Below are positions 8,440-17,407 of a DNA stretch of 64,000 nucleotides, one piece after another (positions within the stretch are counted from its first letter, which is position 1; every line of letters begins with the position of its first letter). Source of the DNA: Paenibacillus sp. NEAU-GSW1. Its GTDB lineage: Bacteria; Bacillota; Bacilli; Paenibacillales; Paenibacillaceae. The stretch is taken from assembly GCF_009737085.1 (NCBI RefSeq), contig NZ_WOVL01000018.1, positions 33,140 through 97,139 of the forward strand, written 5' to 3'. The position numbers were made by a program, and so were the translations under genes. The notes beneath the pieces were generated by a model. It ran no database searches. It worked only from the letters and a program-made list of their open reading frames with translations, and was not told the origin of the DNA.

Positions 8440-8890
8440 CGGCGACGGGTTTAAGTTCAGTCTTGGACTTACAGCTTCGGTACACTACAAGTGCAGAGTT
8501 ACTTTTTGCTCTGTTAGGCCGAATTTGGCCTTACGGTAGGTGAGAACTGCAGCCGCAGCGGGTTTAAGTTCAGTTTTGGCTTTACAGCTTCGGTACACTA
8601 TAAGTGCGAGTTATTTTTTGCTCTGTAAGGCCGAATTTGGCCTTACGGTAGGTGAGAACTGCAGGCGCGGCGGGTTTAAGTTCAGTTTTGGCTTTACTGC
8701 TTCGGTACACTATAAGTGCAGAGTTACTTTTTGCTCTGTAAGGCCGAATTTGGCCTTACGGTAGGTGAGAACTGCAGCCGCAGCGGGTTTAAGTTCAGTT
8801 TTGGCTTTACAGCTTCGGTACACTATAAGTGCAGAGTTTCTTTTTGCTCTGTAATGCCAAATATGGCCTTACGGGAGGCGGGGACCCCGA
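8440..8890. repeat. Four tandem copies of a 113-bp palindrome-bearing unit
   Basis: The marker GGGTTTAAG occurs at 8447, 8560, 8672 and 8785, giving spacings of 113, 112 and 113 bp. Each unit contains GTAAGGCC-GAATTT-GGCCTTAC or a variant, an inverted repeat with 8-bp arms that can form a hairpin, then GGTAGGTGAGAACTGCAG. The first copy (GTTAGGCC) and the last (GTAATGCC) have base changes that weaken the left arm. The 112-bp spacing breaks any reading frame through the array. Confidence 0.92.
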
Positions 8891-8931
8891 CGAAAAGAAA
8901 AAAAACGCTCCCGGCCGGGAGCGCTTAATCG

Positions 8932-9129
8932 TTAGTTAGCGTGGATTTGCGGCATTTCCTCTTCGAAGAACAGATCGTCGAGCGAGCTAAGCGTGCCGTC
9001 CTCTTCCACTTGGTAGACCGACATTTTCTCGCCGTTCACTGTCAGTTCAATGAAGCAGCCCCAGCAATAAAACTGATGGGAACCGATCTTTCCAATATCT
9101 TTCGAATTGCAGTTGGGACATCTCATCAT
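8932..9129 (-). CDS. Small zinc-ribbon-like protein
   Basis: A 65-residue protein with two CxxC knuckles, CPNC at residues 4-7 and CWGC at residues 22-25, which together could bind one zinc. The rest is a beta-rich stretch followed by an acidic tail (DDLFFEEEMPQIHAN). ATG 9129 lies nine bases after GGGAG; the next codon is also ATG. It lies 13 bases downstream of the PRC-barrel gene and is probably in one transcript with it. The function is not known; a nucleic-acid or protein contact through the zinc ribbon is only a guess. Confidence 0.75.
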   Translation of the reverse strand: MMRCPNCNSKDIGKIGSHQFYCWGCFIELTVNGEKMSVYQVEEDGTLSSLDDLFFEEEMPQIHAN

Positions 9130-9142
9130 CTTTCATTTCTCC

Positions 9143-9679
9143 CTATTCAATTGAATTGGAAGCAGCGACAGGCTCCAATTCCGTTTCGCTGACAGCAGGA
9201 ACGATAATCGCGTCTTCCCCGAGCAGCACGGCGTCCGAATCGTCCGGCGCCCTAAGCCATTTGCGCCCCTCCATCAAATCCGATATAAAACCGTCCGTTA
9301 GCTCATAGCCTATTATTTGTGTACCCTGAAAAGGGTAAAAATAAACATCTGACAATCTTCCAAGCTGAACGCCTTGTACAGTAACGACGGGCAAATCTTT
9401 CAGCTTCACCGTTCCGCTGTTAAACGATCGCAAAATTTCACTCGCCTTAACCGAGACGACCGCATCTTCGCCTGAGATAAGCACCGCATCTTCGCCGCAG
9501 GTCAATACGTCAGACCATTTCACAAGTATGACTGACGTTGCGAACCGCTTTGCATTTGCAAGCACGAGTCCAAGCAGCTTCCAGTGCTCATCGAACCAAG
9601 CATCCTTTACTGTGCCGACGTGCTTGCCGGAATGGATGACGATGACCGGGAGCCCGATTAATTGCTGAAGTTTAATCAC
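9143..9679 (-). CDS. PRC-barrel domain protein (YrrD-like)
   Basis: A 178-residue protein with two PRC-barrel-like beta domains. The first is at residues about 3-80 (LIGLPVIVIHSGKHVGTVKDAWFD), the second about 85-165 (LKDLPVVTVQGVQLGRLSDVYF, then IIGYELTDGFISDLMEG). PRC barrels occur in RimM and photosynthetic reaction-centre H subunits and mediate protein contacts. The start codon is GTG 9679; AGGAGG is present upstream but at a rather long spacing of about 14 bases, so the exact start is not certain. It sits between the cysteine desulfurase gene and a zinc-ribbon gene, as yrrD does near yrvO in B. subtilis. The role is unknown. Confidence 0.82.
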   Translation of the reverse strand: MIKLQQLIGLPVIVIHSGKHVGTVKDAWFDEHWKLLGLVLANAKRFATSVILVKWSDVLTCGEDAVLISGEDAVVSVKASEILRSFNSGTVKLKDLPVVTVQGVQLGRLSDVYFYPFQGTQIIGYELTDGFISDLMEGRKWLRAPDDSDAVLLGEDAIIVPAVSETELEPVAASNSIE

Positions 9680-9705
9680 GATGCTGTTGGAGGCCTCCTA
9701 AACGA

Positions 9706-10863
9706 TTAAGTACGCGCGCGCGCCGCAATTTTGCCGACGATTTGCGCAGCGTCTTCCAGATCCTCCATAGTATTCCCCAATCCGAAGCTAAAACGTACAG
9801 CCGAATTCAGTCTGTCTTCCGGCAATCCCATTGCGCGCAGCACATGGGAACGTTCCAGCGCGCCGGATGTGCAAGCCGATCCGCTGGATGCCGCTATACC
9901 GGCGATATCCAGATTCATCAGCATCGTTTCCGTATCAATTCCGATAAAGCTAATATTGACAATGTGCGGCAAACGACTCTCCGCATCTTCGTGACCGTTT
10001 ATAACGATCGGTATATGAGGCATTGCTTCTTGCAGCCGTTCTACCCATTCCCTACGAAGCTTGTCCAAAAAAAGTTTCTTCTCTTCGCGATTGTTCACAC
10101 AAATGTCAACAGCTTTAGCGAAACCGACAATGCCGGCAACGTTCTCAGTCCCGGCTCTTCGCTTCCGTTCCTGCGATCCGCCGTGCGCAACCGGTTCAAA
10201 CGGCGTGCCGTTCGCGATATAAAGCGCGCCTACGCCCTGCGGCCCGTTGATTTTGTGAGCCGAAAAGCTCATTAAATCGACAGGCAGCTGGTGAAGGCGA
10301 TATTCATACAAACCAAACGATTGTACGGCGTCAACATGGAACGTAACGCCGCTTGCTTTAGCCAATTCTCCAATCTCTTCGATCGGATTTAACGTACCAA
10401 CCTCGTTATTGCCATGCATAATCGTAATTAATCCGGTTTCGGGTGTAATCGCTGCTCGAACGTCATCTGCCGATACCCTACCAGACTTATCCACTGGAAG
10501 GTAAGTGACAGTAAAGCCTTCTCGGGCTAAACGCTCGCATGTATGCAACACGGCGTGATGTTCTGCCATCGATGTAATGATATGGGACTTGCCGCTCTGT
10601 TTCATTGCGGCTGCCGTCCCGATAATCGCGGCGTTGTCGCTTTCTGTACCGCCGGACGTAAATACGAGCTCGGCCGGGCGGCAGCCGACAGCGGCCGCGA
10701 TCAAATCCCGCGCCGCGCTGACCTGCCCTTTCGCTGCCCTGCCAAACGCATGCATGCTCGAAGGATTGCCGCCGCTGCCTTGCATGACCGCAAGCATCGC
10801 TTGCGCGACCTCGGGATGCATCGGCGTCGTAGCGGCATGATCAAAATAATAGCTTTTCATCAT
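9706..10863 (-). CDS. Cysteine desulfurase, IscS/NifS type (YrvO-like)
   Basis: A 385-residue PLP enzyme of aminotransferase class V. YYFDHAATTPMHPEV opens the protein, SFSAHKINGPQGVGALY carries the PLP-binding Lys, and SSGSACTSGALERSHVL carries the Cys that takes sulfur from cysteine as a persulfide. In B. subtilis the equivalent YrvO hands sulfur to MnmA for 2-thiolation of U34. Here mnmA lies 676 bp away on the opposite strand with cymR between, which supports that role. ATG 10863 has GAGG nine bases upstream. Confidence 0.95.
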   Translation of the reverse strand: MMKSYYFDHAATTPMHPEVAQAMLAVMQGSGGNPSSMHAFGRAAKGQVSAARDLIAAAVGCRPAELVFTSGGTESDNAAIIGTAAAMKQSGKSHIITSMAEHHAVLHTCERLAREGFTVTYLPVDKSGRVSADDVRAAITPETGLITIMHGNNEVGTLNPIEEIGELAKASGVTFHVDAVQSFGLYEYRLHQLPVDLMSFSAHKINGPQGVGALYIANGTPFEPVAHGGSQERKRRAGTENVAGIVGFAKAVDICVNNREEKKLFLDKLRREWVERLQEAMPHIPIVINGHEDAESRLPHIVNISFIGIDTETMLMNLDIAGIAASSGSACTSGALERSHVLRAMGLPEDRLNSAVRFSFGLGNTMEDLEDAAQIVGKIAARART

Positions 10864-10878
10864 ACAAACGATCCTCTA

Positions 10879-11298
10879 TTAAATGTAGAACATATAGTTG
10901 TCAATTTTTCCCGCGTCTTGGAACGTAACAAGATCAGCCAGCGTTGTCGAATCGAGCACCTCAGCGATGGCGTCGCGAATGCGCAGCCAAAGATCGCGTT
11001 TCGCCGGATCATCTTCCTCGGTGAAATCGACTGGAGAGATCGGCCCTTCCAAAATACGAATAATATCGCCGGCCGTAATCGTCTCCGGTTCTTTCGATAA
11101 AATATAGCCGCCGTATGCGCCGCGAATGCTTTTAACGAGACCGGCATTGCGAAGAGGTGCAACCAATTGCTCCAAATAATGCTCTGAAAGCTGATTGCGC
11201 TCGGCAATGCTCTTGAGCGAAATCGGGCCTTCTCCAAATTTAGCCGCAAGCTCCATCATAATCGTTAGACCATAGCGGCCTTTCGTCGAAATTTTCAT
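10879..11298 (-). CDS. cymR: Rrf2-family regulator, CymR-like
   Basis: A 139-residue Rrf2-type winged-helix protein. MKISTKGRYGLTIMMELA at the start and SEHYLEQLVAPLRNAGLVKSIRGAYGGYIL for the recognition helix and wing are the family hallmarks. It lacks the three clustered cysteines of the Fe-S IscR subgroup, as CymR does. CymR represses cysteine and sulfur-uptake genes together with CysK. The gene is 15 bases upstream of the cysteine desulfurase gene and probably in the same operon, as in B. subtilis. ATG 11298 follows GAGGTG by eight bases. Confidence 0.93.
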   Translation of the reverse strand: MKISTKGRYGLTIMMELAAKFGEGPISLKSIAERNQLSEHYLEQLVAPLRNAGLVKSIRGAYGGYILSKEPETITAGDIIRILEGPISPVDFTEEDDPAKRDLWLRIRDAIAEVLDSTTLADLVTFQDAGKIDNYMFYI

Positions 11299-11484
11299 AG
11301 TATCGGCACCTCACTTTTATTATTGCGAGCTTATGTGAATTGTTTCCCTTGATCGTATCTGTATAAATCATGGTATTCCCATAACACATCTATGTTAACA
11401 TATCTTGAGATGAACTTGCGAGAAAAGGTTTGGCTTCCTATGAAAAAGTTTTTCTTCTGTGTTACAATAATACGAAGCTTGTAG

Positions 11485-12687
<1,203 letters not shown>

Positions 12688-12697
12688 GCAGAAACCG

Positions 12698-12750
12698 AAA
12701 AGCTGACCGATACGCGTATGTAAGAAACGCGTGACGGTCAGCTTTTTTTC
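12698..12750 (+). terminator. Rho-independent terminator after mnmA
   Basis: AAAGCTGACCG and CGGTCAGCTTTTTTT form an almost perfect hairpin with an inner ACGCGT-rich stem. The T-run is on the plus strand, directly after mnmA and before the convergent CNNM-family gene. Confidence 0.85.
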
Positions 12751-12751
12751 G

Positions 12752-14119
12752 TTAGCCGTAGTGTTGGCCATCCTCCTCCTCGAGCGGCAGAACAGCAGTT
12801 ATTTTCACTGTGATCCGGGATATGCGAAAATGATCGGTCTCCTCGATGACAAACGCGACGCCTTTTCCGCAGGCTACTTCTTGATCCCGCTTCGGGGGGA
12901 TGTCGGTCTTTGAGTAAATCCAGCCCCCGATCGTGTCGTAATCGTCCGTTTCGATATCGAGACCGAAATAACTGTTTACTTCCTCAATGAGCATCAAGCC
13001 GCTGATCGAATAGGATGAGTCGTCCCGCTTCTCGATTTCCGGACGCTCCTCGTCGAATTCATCCTGAATTTCGCCAACGATTTCCTCCATAATATCCTCC
13101 AGCGTCACTAGCCCCGACGTGCCGCCGTACTCGTCGATCAGAATGGCGATTTGCGATTTGCGCTTCTGCATCAGCTTAAGTAAAATGCTAATTTGGATCG
13201 ATTCCGGAACGGACATGACCGGACGCGTTATTTGACGGATGTCGGTCAAGCTTTGGCCCGTATCCTTCAGTAAATCTTTTATATGAATAAAACCGATTAT
13301 ATTGTCCTTATCGTTATCGCATACCGGATAGCGGGTCCGCATCTGCCCCAGCGCTATCGTCCGATTCTCCTCTATAGAAAGCTTCATATACAGACAAATC
13401 ATTTCAGTGCGGGGAATCATAATTTCGCGAGCGCTCGTTTCGGCAAAATCAAAGATGTTGTCGACAAGCGTCAGCTCCGTATTGTCGATCAACCCGCTCT
13501 TATGGCTCTCCTTCATTAAAACGCGGATTTCTTCTTCCGTATGGGCCGATGCATGCTCCGATGTCGGCTCCATGCCGAGCCGTTTCAACAGCCATCCCGC
13601 AAGCCCGTTTAATACCCATATAAACGGGTACATCAGCTTGTGAAAATAGATAAGCGGAAATGCCGTCAAGAGCGTTATTTTCTCCGCTTTGCGAATCGCT
13701 ATCGTTTTCGGCGCAAGCTCGCCAAGCACGATATGCAGTACGGTTATAAACAAAAATGCGATTATAAAGGAAACGGAATGAACAATCACCGCATTTCCAA
13801 ACCCGAGCGCGAGAAACCACGGCTCGATTACCTCCTTGATCGCCGGCTCGCCAATCCAGCCAAGTCCAAGCGATGCAAGCGTGATGCCAAGCTGGCATGC
13901 GGATAAATAAGCGTCGAGATTCGTCGTCAGGTGAACGGCGAGCTTAGCTCGGGAATGCCCCTCCGAGGCAAGCGTGTCAATTCGGCTTCCGCGAACCTTG
14001 ACCATCGCAAACTCCGCCGCAACAAAAAAAGCGTTCATGAAAACCAACAGGAAGATAAGCGCCAACTGCCACAGAATCGGTAAAGGGTCGCTCAACGCAT
14101 CCCTGCCCGCCCGGGTCAT
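12752..14119 (-). CDS. CNNM/CorC-type hemolysin-family membrane protein
   Basis: A 455-residue protein with the standard four parts: an N-terminal DUF21/CNNM membrane domain of about 200 residues (ALIFLLVFMNAFFVAAEFAMVK, IVLGELAPKTIAIRKAE), two CBS domains around residues 215-345 (IMIPRTEMICLYMKL, IAILIDEYGGTSGLVTLEDIMEEIVGEI), and a CorC_HlyC domain at the C-terminus (DDYDTIGGWIYS). Family members are linked to magnesium and sodium transport; hemolysin is a historical label. ATG 14119 is about 20 bases from AAGGAGG, an unusually long gap, so the start may differ. It is monocistronic here. Confidence 0.93.
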   Translation of the reverse strand: MTRAGRDALSDPLPILWQLALIFLLVFMNAFFVAAEFAMVKVRGSRIDTLASEGHSRAKLAVHLTTNLDAYLSACQLGITLASLGLGWIGEPAIKEVIEPWFLALGFGNAVIVHSVSFIIAFLFITVLHIVLGELAPKTIAIRKAEKITLLTAFPLIYFHKLMYPFIWVLNGLAGWLLKRLGMEPTSEHASAHTEEEIRVLMKESHKSGLIDNTELTLVDNIFDFAETSAREIMIPRTEMICLYMKLSIEENRTIALGQMRTRYPVCDNDKDNIIGFIHIKDLLKDTGQSLTDIRQITRPVMSVPESIQISILLKLMQKRKSQIAILIDEYGGTSGLVTLEDIMEEIVGEIQDEFDEERPEIEKRDDSSYSISGLMLIEEVNSYFGLDIETDDYDTIGGWIYSKTDIPPKRDQEVACGKGVAFVIEETDHFRISRITVKITAVLPLEEEDGQHYG

Positions 14120-14443
14120 ATCTGCTGCCGGACGGCAGGCGCACCTCCTTTAATTGCCAAAGTTGCTGCTTACCTAGTTATTTTACAGTAGTGGAATCCA
14201 AGCTTTGCCGTCAAATAAAGAAAAAAGCGGTTTAGACTTATACAGCAACGGTAATTCAGTTTATTCGACCAGCATGACGCATTATTCGGCGAATGCTTGC
14301 AAAAGCTTTATTTTCTGCCGATTAGTTAAAATAATGTTCATAAAGCCGCTAACAATTGACTCATTTTTAACGTTCGCTCGTTTGCCCAATCTGTTATAAT
14401 GCAATCAACTTTAGATTTTAAAGCAATCAGGAGGTTTATCGAA
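14120..14443. other. Intergenic region between the CNNM gene and copC
   Basis: This 324-bp divergent gap is AT-rich and has no supported ORF. An extended -10 box TGTTATAAT at 14392-14400 reads toward copC; a good -35 at 17 bases is not visible, which fits an extended -10 promoter. Nothing else stands out. Confidence 0.5.
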
Positions 14444-15034
14444 ATGAAATGGACGAGAATCATAGTGCTAATCGTTGCCGCGCTCTGGCTCATTCCAGGG
14501 GCTGCATTTGCTCACTCGGTGCTGGAAAGCTCGGTACCGGCTAAAGGAGAAAAAGTTACCGTCTCCCCGACCGAAATAGCTATGGCCTTTAACACTGAAA
14601 TCGAGAGCTTGAGCAAATTCAAGCTCACTAACGAAAGCGGCGAAGAGATCGACGTAAGCGATTCATCCGCCGAAGGGAACGAAATGAGCGGGAAAATAGC
14701 AGTTCCTCTCGCGAACGGCAGCTATACCGTGAAATGGACAATAATCGGAGCTGACGGTCATACGGTATCCGGCGATTATTCGTTTACCGTAGAAGCTGAA
14801 GAAGCGGCAGCAACGGAATCGCCTGCTGCGGAATCCGCTTCGCCAACCGTTGAAGCAAGCGAAGCTCCATCTGAGCAGCAGACGGAACCGGAAGCTCCGG
14901 CTCCGTCTGCTGATGCAGGTAACAAAACTTCGCAATCAGCGATGAGCTTTACTCCTATATTGGTCGTTGCGGTTGTCATTGTCGTTATGGCAGCTGTCGC
15001 CGGCGTTCTCGTTTACCGGAGGAATAAAAAATGA
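14444..15034 (+). CDS. CopC-domain copper resistance protein with C-terminal anchor
   Basis: A 196-residue exported protein. Residues 1-23 are a signal peptide ending GAAFA, and the mature protein starts with His24, the usual first copper ligand of CopC. The CopC beta-sandwich covers about residues 24-120 (SVPAKGEKVTVSPTEIAMAF, ADGHTVSGDYSFTV with the second His). An Ala/Glu/Pro/Ser-rich linker (about 121-165) leads to one transmembrane helix and the basic end RRNKK, so it is tethered to the membrane. ATG 14444 follows AGGAGG by nine bases. It overlaps copD by four bases (ATGA). The pair probably binds and imports or buffers copper. Confidence 0.9.
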   Translation: MKWTRIIVLIVAALWLIPGAAFAHSVLESSVPAKGEKVTVSPTEIAMAFNTEIESLSKFKLTNESGEEIDVSDSSAEGNEMSGKIAVPLANGSYTVKWTIIGADGHTVSGDYSFTVEAEEAAATESPAAESASPTVEASEAPSEQQTEPEAPAPSADAGNKTSQSAMSFTPILVVAVVIVVMAAVAGVLVYRRNKK

Positions 15035-16125
15035 TCTATGCCAGCGAAGCGCTGCTTTATTTCTGTTTCGCGATCTTGATGGGCCACTTCATCCTTCGTT
15101 TGGTTCCGGCCGACAGACGGCCGGATATCGCCGTGCCGAATGGATTGCTGCTGGCATGCGCAATCGCTATACCGGTTTTATCGTATATGCCGATTCATCA
15201 ATCCGCCGTTTTATTTGCCAAAGAGTTCGAAACCTCCTATGGCGAGATGGTGTTAAGCTATTTGCAAGACATTAAAGCCGGCAAAGCGTGGATCTGGACG
15301 GTACTCGCTTCGCTTGGCCTATCAGCGTTGCTCGCTCTTCCTTCATTCCGCAACGACAAACATATGCCGAAGGTCGGCCTTTTCATTACAGCGCTGCTGA
15401 TCGTATGGCTCGGCTATGCGAGCCATGCTTCGACGCTCTACGGCACAAAGGGATTGCTCGTTCATACCGCCCATTTCATGGCCGTTTCGGTGTGGATCGG
15501 CATTCTGCTCGTCGTTAGCTGGTTCTCTCGCGGCGACGGCAATTGGGAGCGGATGCTTGTCTGGTTTTCACCGCTCGCCATCGGCTGCTTCCTGATTGCC
15601 CTATTGGCCGGACTTGCGCTCATGAGCTTCACGACGCCGGCGCCGGAATATATTGCCTCGTGGATGCTGCCTTACGGCCAAATGCTGCTTATTAAGCATT
15701 TGCTGCTGCTGCCGCTGCTGCTGTTCGCCTATACGAACGGCTTCGGTTATCGGGCGATGCTTCGGCAGAGCAGCGAATTTAATCTTGTTCCATGGCTAAA
15801 AGCCGAAAGCGCGGTCGCTTTGCTGCTGTTTGTCGTGACCGGGGCGCTTGGTCAGCAAACGCCGCCGCATACCGTTAGAGAAACGCTGCAAACGGTATCC
15901 CCTTCACCGCTGTTTACTTCGATTTTTCGCGGCAGCTTTAGCCCGGATTTGGCGCTTAAGCTCCAGCCGGGAATGGCCAGCATCTTGCTGATTGCCGCCG
16001 CACTTGTTATGCTATACGGATTTATAAGCATGTACCGCAGCAACCGGCTGCTAGTCGCCTCTCTTATGGGACTGCTTGCATCTGTATTCGGTTATTTCGC
16101 TCTCATGTTCGGCTTAACCGCCTGA
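15031..16125 (+). CDS. CopD-family copper transport membrane protein
   Basis: A 364-residue polytopic membrane protein with about eight hydrophobic segments. The CopD/YcnJ features are visible: HASTLYGTKGLLVHTAHFMAVSVWIGILLV in the middle (histidines within helices) and MLLIKHLLLLPLLLFAYTNGFGYRAML further on. Its start overlaps the copC stop (ATGA at 15031) behind CCGGAGGAA, so the two are coupled. In Bacillus, YcnJ fuses the CopC and CopD parts in one protein and takes up copper; here they are separate. No copper-responsive operator was recognised upstream. Confidence 0.9.
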   Translation: MIYASEALLYFCFAILMGHFILRLVPADRRPDIAVPNGLLLACAIAIPVLSYMPIHQSAVLFAKEFETSYGEMVLSYLQDIKAGKAWIWTVLASLGLSALLALPSFRNDKHMPKVGLFITALLIVWLGYASHASTLYGTKGLLVHTAHFMAVSVWIGILLVVSWFSRGDGNWERMLVWFSPLAIGCFLIALLAGLALMSFTTPAPEYIASWMLPYGQMLLIKHLLLLPLLLFAYTNGFGYRAMLRQSSEFNLVPWLKAESAVALLLFVVTGALGQQTPPHTVRETLQTVSPSPLFTSIFRGSFSPDLALKLQPGMASILLIAAALVMLYGFISMYRSNRLLVASLMGLLASVFGYFALMFGLTA

Positions 16126-16183
16126 CGAGCGTAAGCGGCTTCCGCCGTCCTTGGCGGCATAAACAATCGTTTCGCGGCGATAG

Positions 16184-16233
16184 ATAAAGGGGTTGTCCGC
16201 CATGGCTCAAAGCCTTGCGGACAACCCCTTTAT
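16184..16233. terminator. Bidirectional terminator between copD and the iron-binding protein gene
   Basis: GATAAAGGGGTTGTCCGC and GCGGACAACCCCTTTATC form a perfect long stem around a short AT/GC loop. It lies between convergent copD and the siderophore-binding protein gene and can serve both. Confidence 0.8.
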
Positions 16234-16237
16234 CTCG

Positions 16238-17239
16238 TTATTTGGTCAGTTTGATTTCATAAAATTCAGCCAGCTCGTCAAGCATCAAGTTAGCTGCTTT
16301 AATGCCGCCAGCCGTATTCCAAATGGCGTCATTGACTCGGTAAGCGCGGCCTTCTTTTACAGCGCTAAGCCCTTGCCATAACGGGTCGTTCGTCCATTCT
16401 TTTTCCTGCTCATCGCCTTTTCCGTCACCAGTCTCGTAAGTGAAGTAGAAGATACGATGAGCATCGGCTTCAGGAAGACGCTCTTTCGTAATCTCATCGA
16501 CGAAAGTATCCTTCGCGTTTAACGTCATTTCGTTGCGCGCAAGGCCAATTTGACTCGCAATGATGCCGGAGAAAGTATCGGTATGGTATACGCGGGTTTT
16601 GCCGCCCATGAAGCGAACGAACGATACCGTTTCCTTCAATTTATTGCCGGCTTGCGCTTTGAATTCTTCAATGCGAGCATCGAAATCAGCAATCAGCTTG
16701 TCGCCTTCCGCTGTCTTGCCAAGCGCTTCCGCGTACAGCTTGAAATTGTTCTTCCACTCTCCGCGGAGCGTTTCCGACACAACCGTCGGCGCGATTGCTT
16801 TCAATTGCTCGTAAATTTTTTCCTGACGCATTTTATTGGCAATAATAAGGTCCGGCTGCAGGCTGGCGATGAGCTCCAGATCCGGCTGGCTTTCTTCGCC
16901 AAGCACTTCTACGCCTTCCATCTCCGCTTCGATATGCGGATACCACGGGTTGCCCGTAAACGATTTAACTGCGCCGACCGGCTTCACGCCAAGCGCAAGC
17001 ACTGCTTCCGTAGACTCGTTTGTTAATACGATTACACGCTTAGGCGTTCCTTTAATTTCCGTCTCGCCCATCGCATGCTTCACAATGCGCGTATCATTGG
17101 CCGCTTGCTCGGTTTCTTCTGCGCCTGCATTGCTGCTGTTATTCGCGGTATTATTTTTTGCGCCGCAGCCGGTCGCAACGATCGCGAGCACGACAGCGCA
17201 AATGATTAGGCTGATCCAGTTGTTTTTCTTCTTCATCAT
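16238..17239 (-). CDS. Iron-siderophore ABC transporter substrate-binding lipoprotein
   Basis: A 333-residue lipoprotein of the FhuD/FepB type. After a basic N-terminus and hydrophobic core, the lipobox VATGC supplies the lipidated Cys, followed by an Asn/Glu/Ala-rich linker. The binding-protein domain has RVIVLTNESTEAVLALGVKPVGA, then SQPDLELIASLQPDLIIANK, typical of the two lobes joined by a long helix. ATG 17239 was chosen because GAGGAG lies six bases upstream; the ATG at 17236 is equally possible, while the far upstream ATG at 17359 lies within the Fur-box region. It is divergent from its two permeases and ATPase. The ligand is probably a ferric siderophore, not identified further. Confidence 0.93.
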   Translation of the reverse strand: MMKKKNNWISLIICAVVLAIVATGCGAKNNTANNSSNAGAEETEQAANDTRIVKHAMGETEIKGTPKRVIVLTNESTEAVLALGVKPVGAVKSFTGNPWYPHIEAEMEGVEVLGEESQPDLELIASLQPDLIIANKMRQEKIYEQLKAIAPTVVSETLRGEWKNNFKLYAEALGKTAEGDKLIADFDARIEEFKAQAGNKLKETVSFVRFMGGKTRVYHTDTFSGIIASQIGLARNEMTLNAKDTFVDEITKERLPEADAHRIFYFTYETGDGKGDEQEKEWTNDPLWQGLSAVKEGRAYRVNDAIWNTAGGIKAANLMLDELAEFYEIKLTK

Positions 17240-17255
17240 CAAAATCTCCTCTAGT

Positions 17256-17270
17256 TGATTATTATTCTCA
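17256..17270. promoter_or_regulatory. Fur-box-like site proximal to the binding-protein gene
   Basis: TGATTATTATTCTCA matches the 7-1-7 Fur consensus TGATAATNATTATCA at 12 of 14 defined bases. It lies just upstream of the ribosome binding site of the substrate-binding lipoprotein. Confidence 0.75.
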
Positions 17271-17316
17271 CTCGAACAACTATAAAGAGTACGCCGGCAG
17301 AAGTCAATGAAAATTT

Positions 17317-17331
17317 TGAGAACGATTCTCA
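17317..17331. promoter_or_regulatory. Second Fur-box-like palindrome in the divergent region
   Basis: TGAGAACGATTCTCA is a perfect 6-3-6 palindrome and matches 11 of 14 defined bases of the 7-1-7 Fur consensus. Its centre is 61 bp from the other site, about 84 bp before the permease start, so the two boxes could govern the two divergent units. Confidence 0.75.
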
Positions 17332-17407
17332 TGATCGTTGACATCAGCATTCCGTTCATCTAAACTTCTACTATACTTCATGAATGACAACAAGGAGCAG
17401 GCAGCAT

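Larger units (their letters stand above)
7922..8931. other. One-kilobase gene-free region made of repeats
   Basis: This stretch between the AI-2E-family gene and the zinc-ribbon gene has no credible gene. It holds a short GATGTG-type microsatellite (about 8090-8131), a 110-bp direct repeat (8134-8243 and 8323-8431), and four tandem copies of a 113-bp unit (8440-8890). The ORFs that cross it are translations of the repeats in more than one frame, have no ribosome binding sites and no recognisable domains. Confidence 0.8.

Noticed and set aside
8440..8890. CRISPR array interpretation of the tandem repeats
   Set aside because: The whole 113-bp unit is repeated with no unique spacers, the units are far longer than CRISPR repeats, and no cas genes are in the window.
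8540..8928. Two plus-strand ORFs in the 113-bp array encoding repeated peptides
   Set aside because: The unit spacing of 112-113 bp changes frame, there is no ribosome binding site, and the peptides only reflect the DNA repeat.
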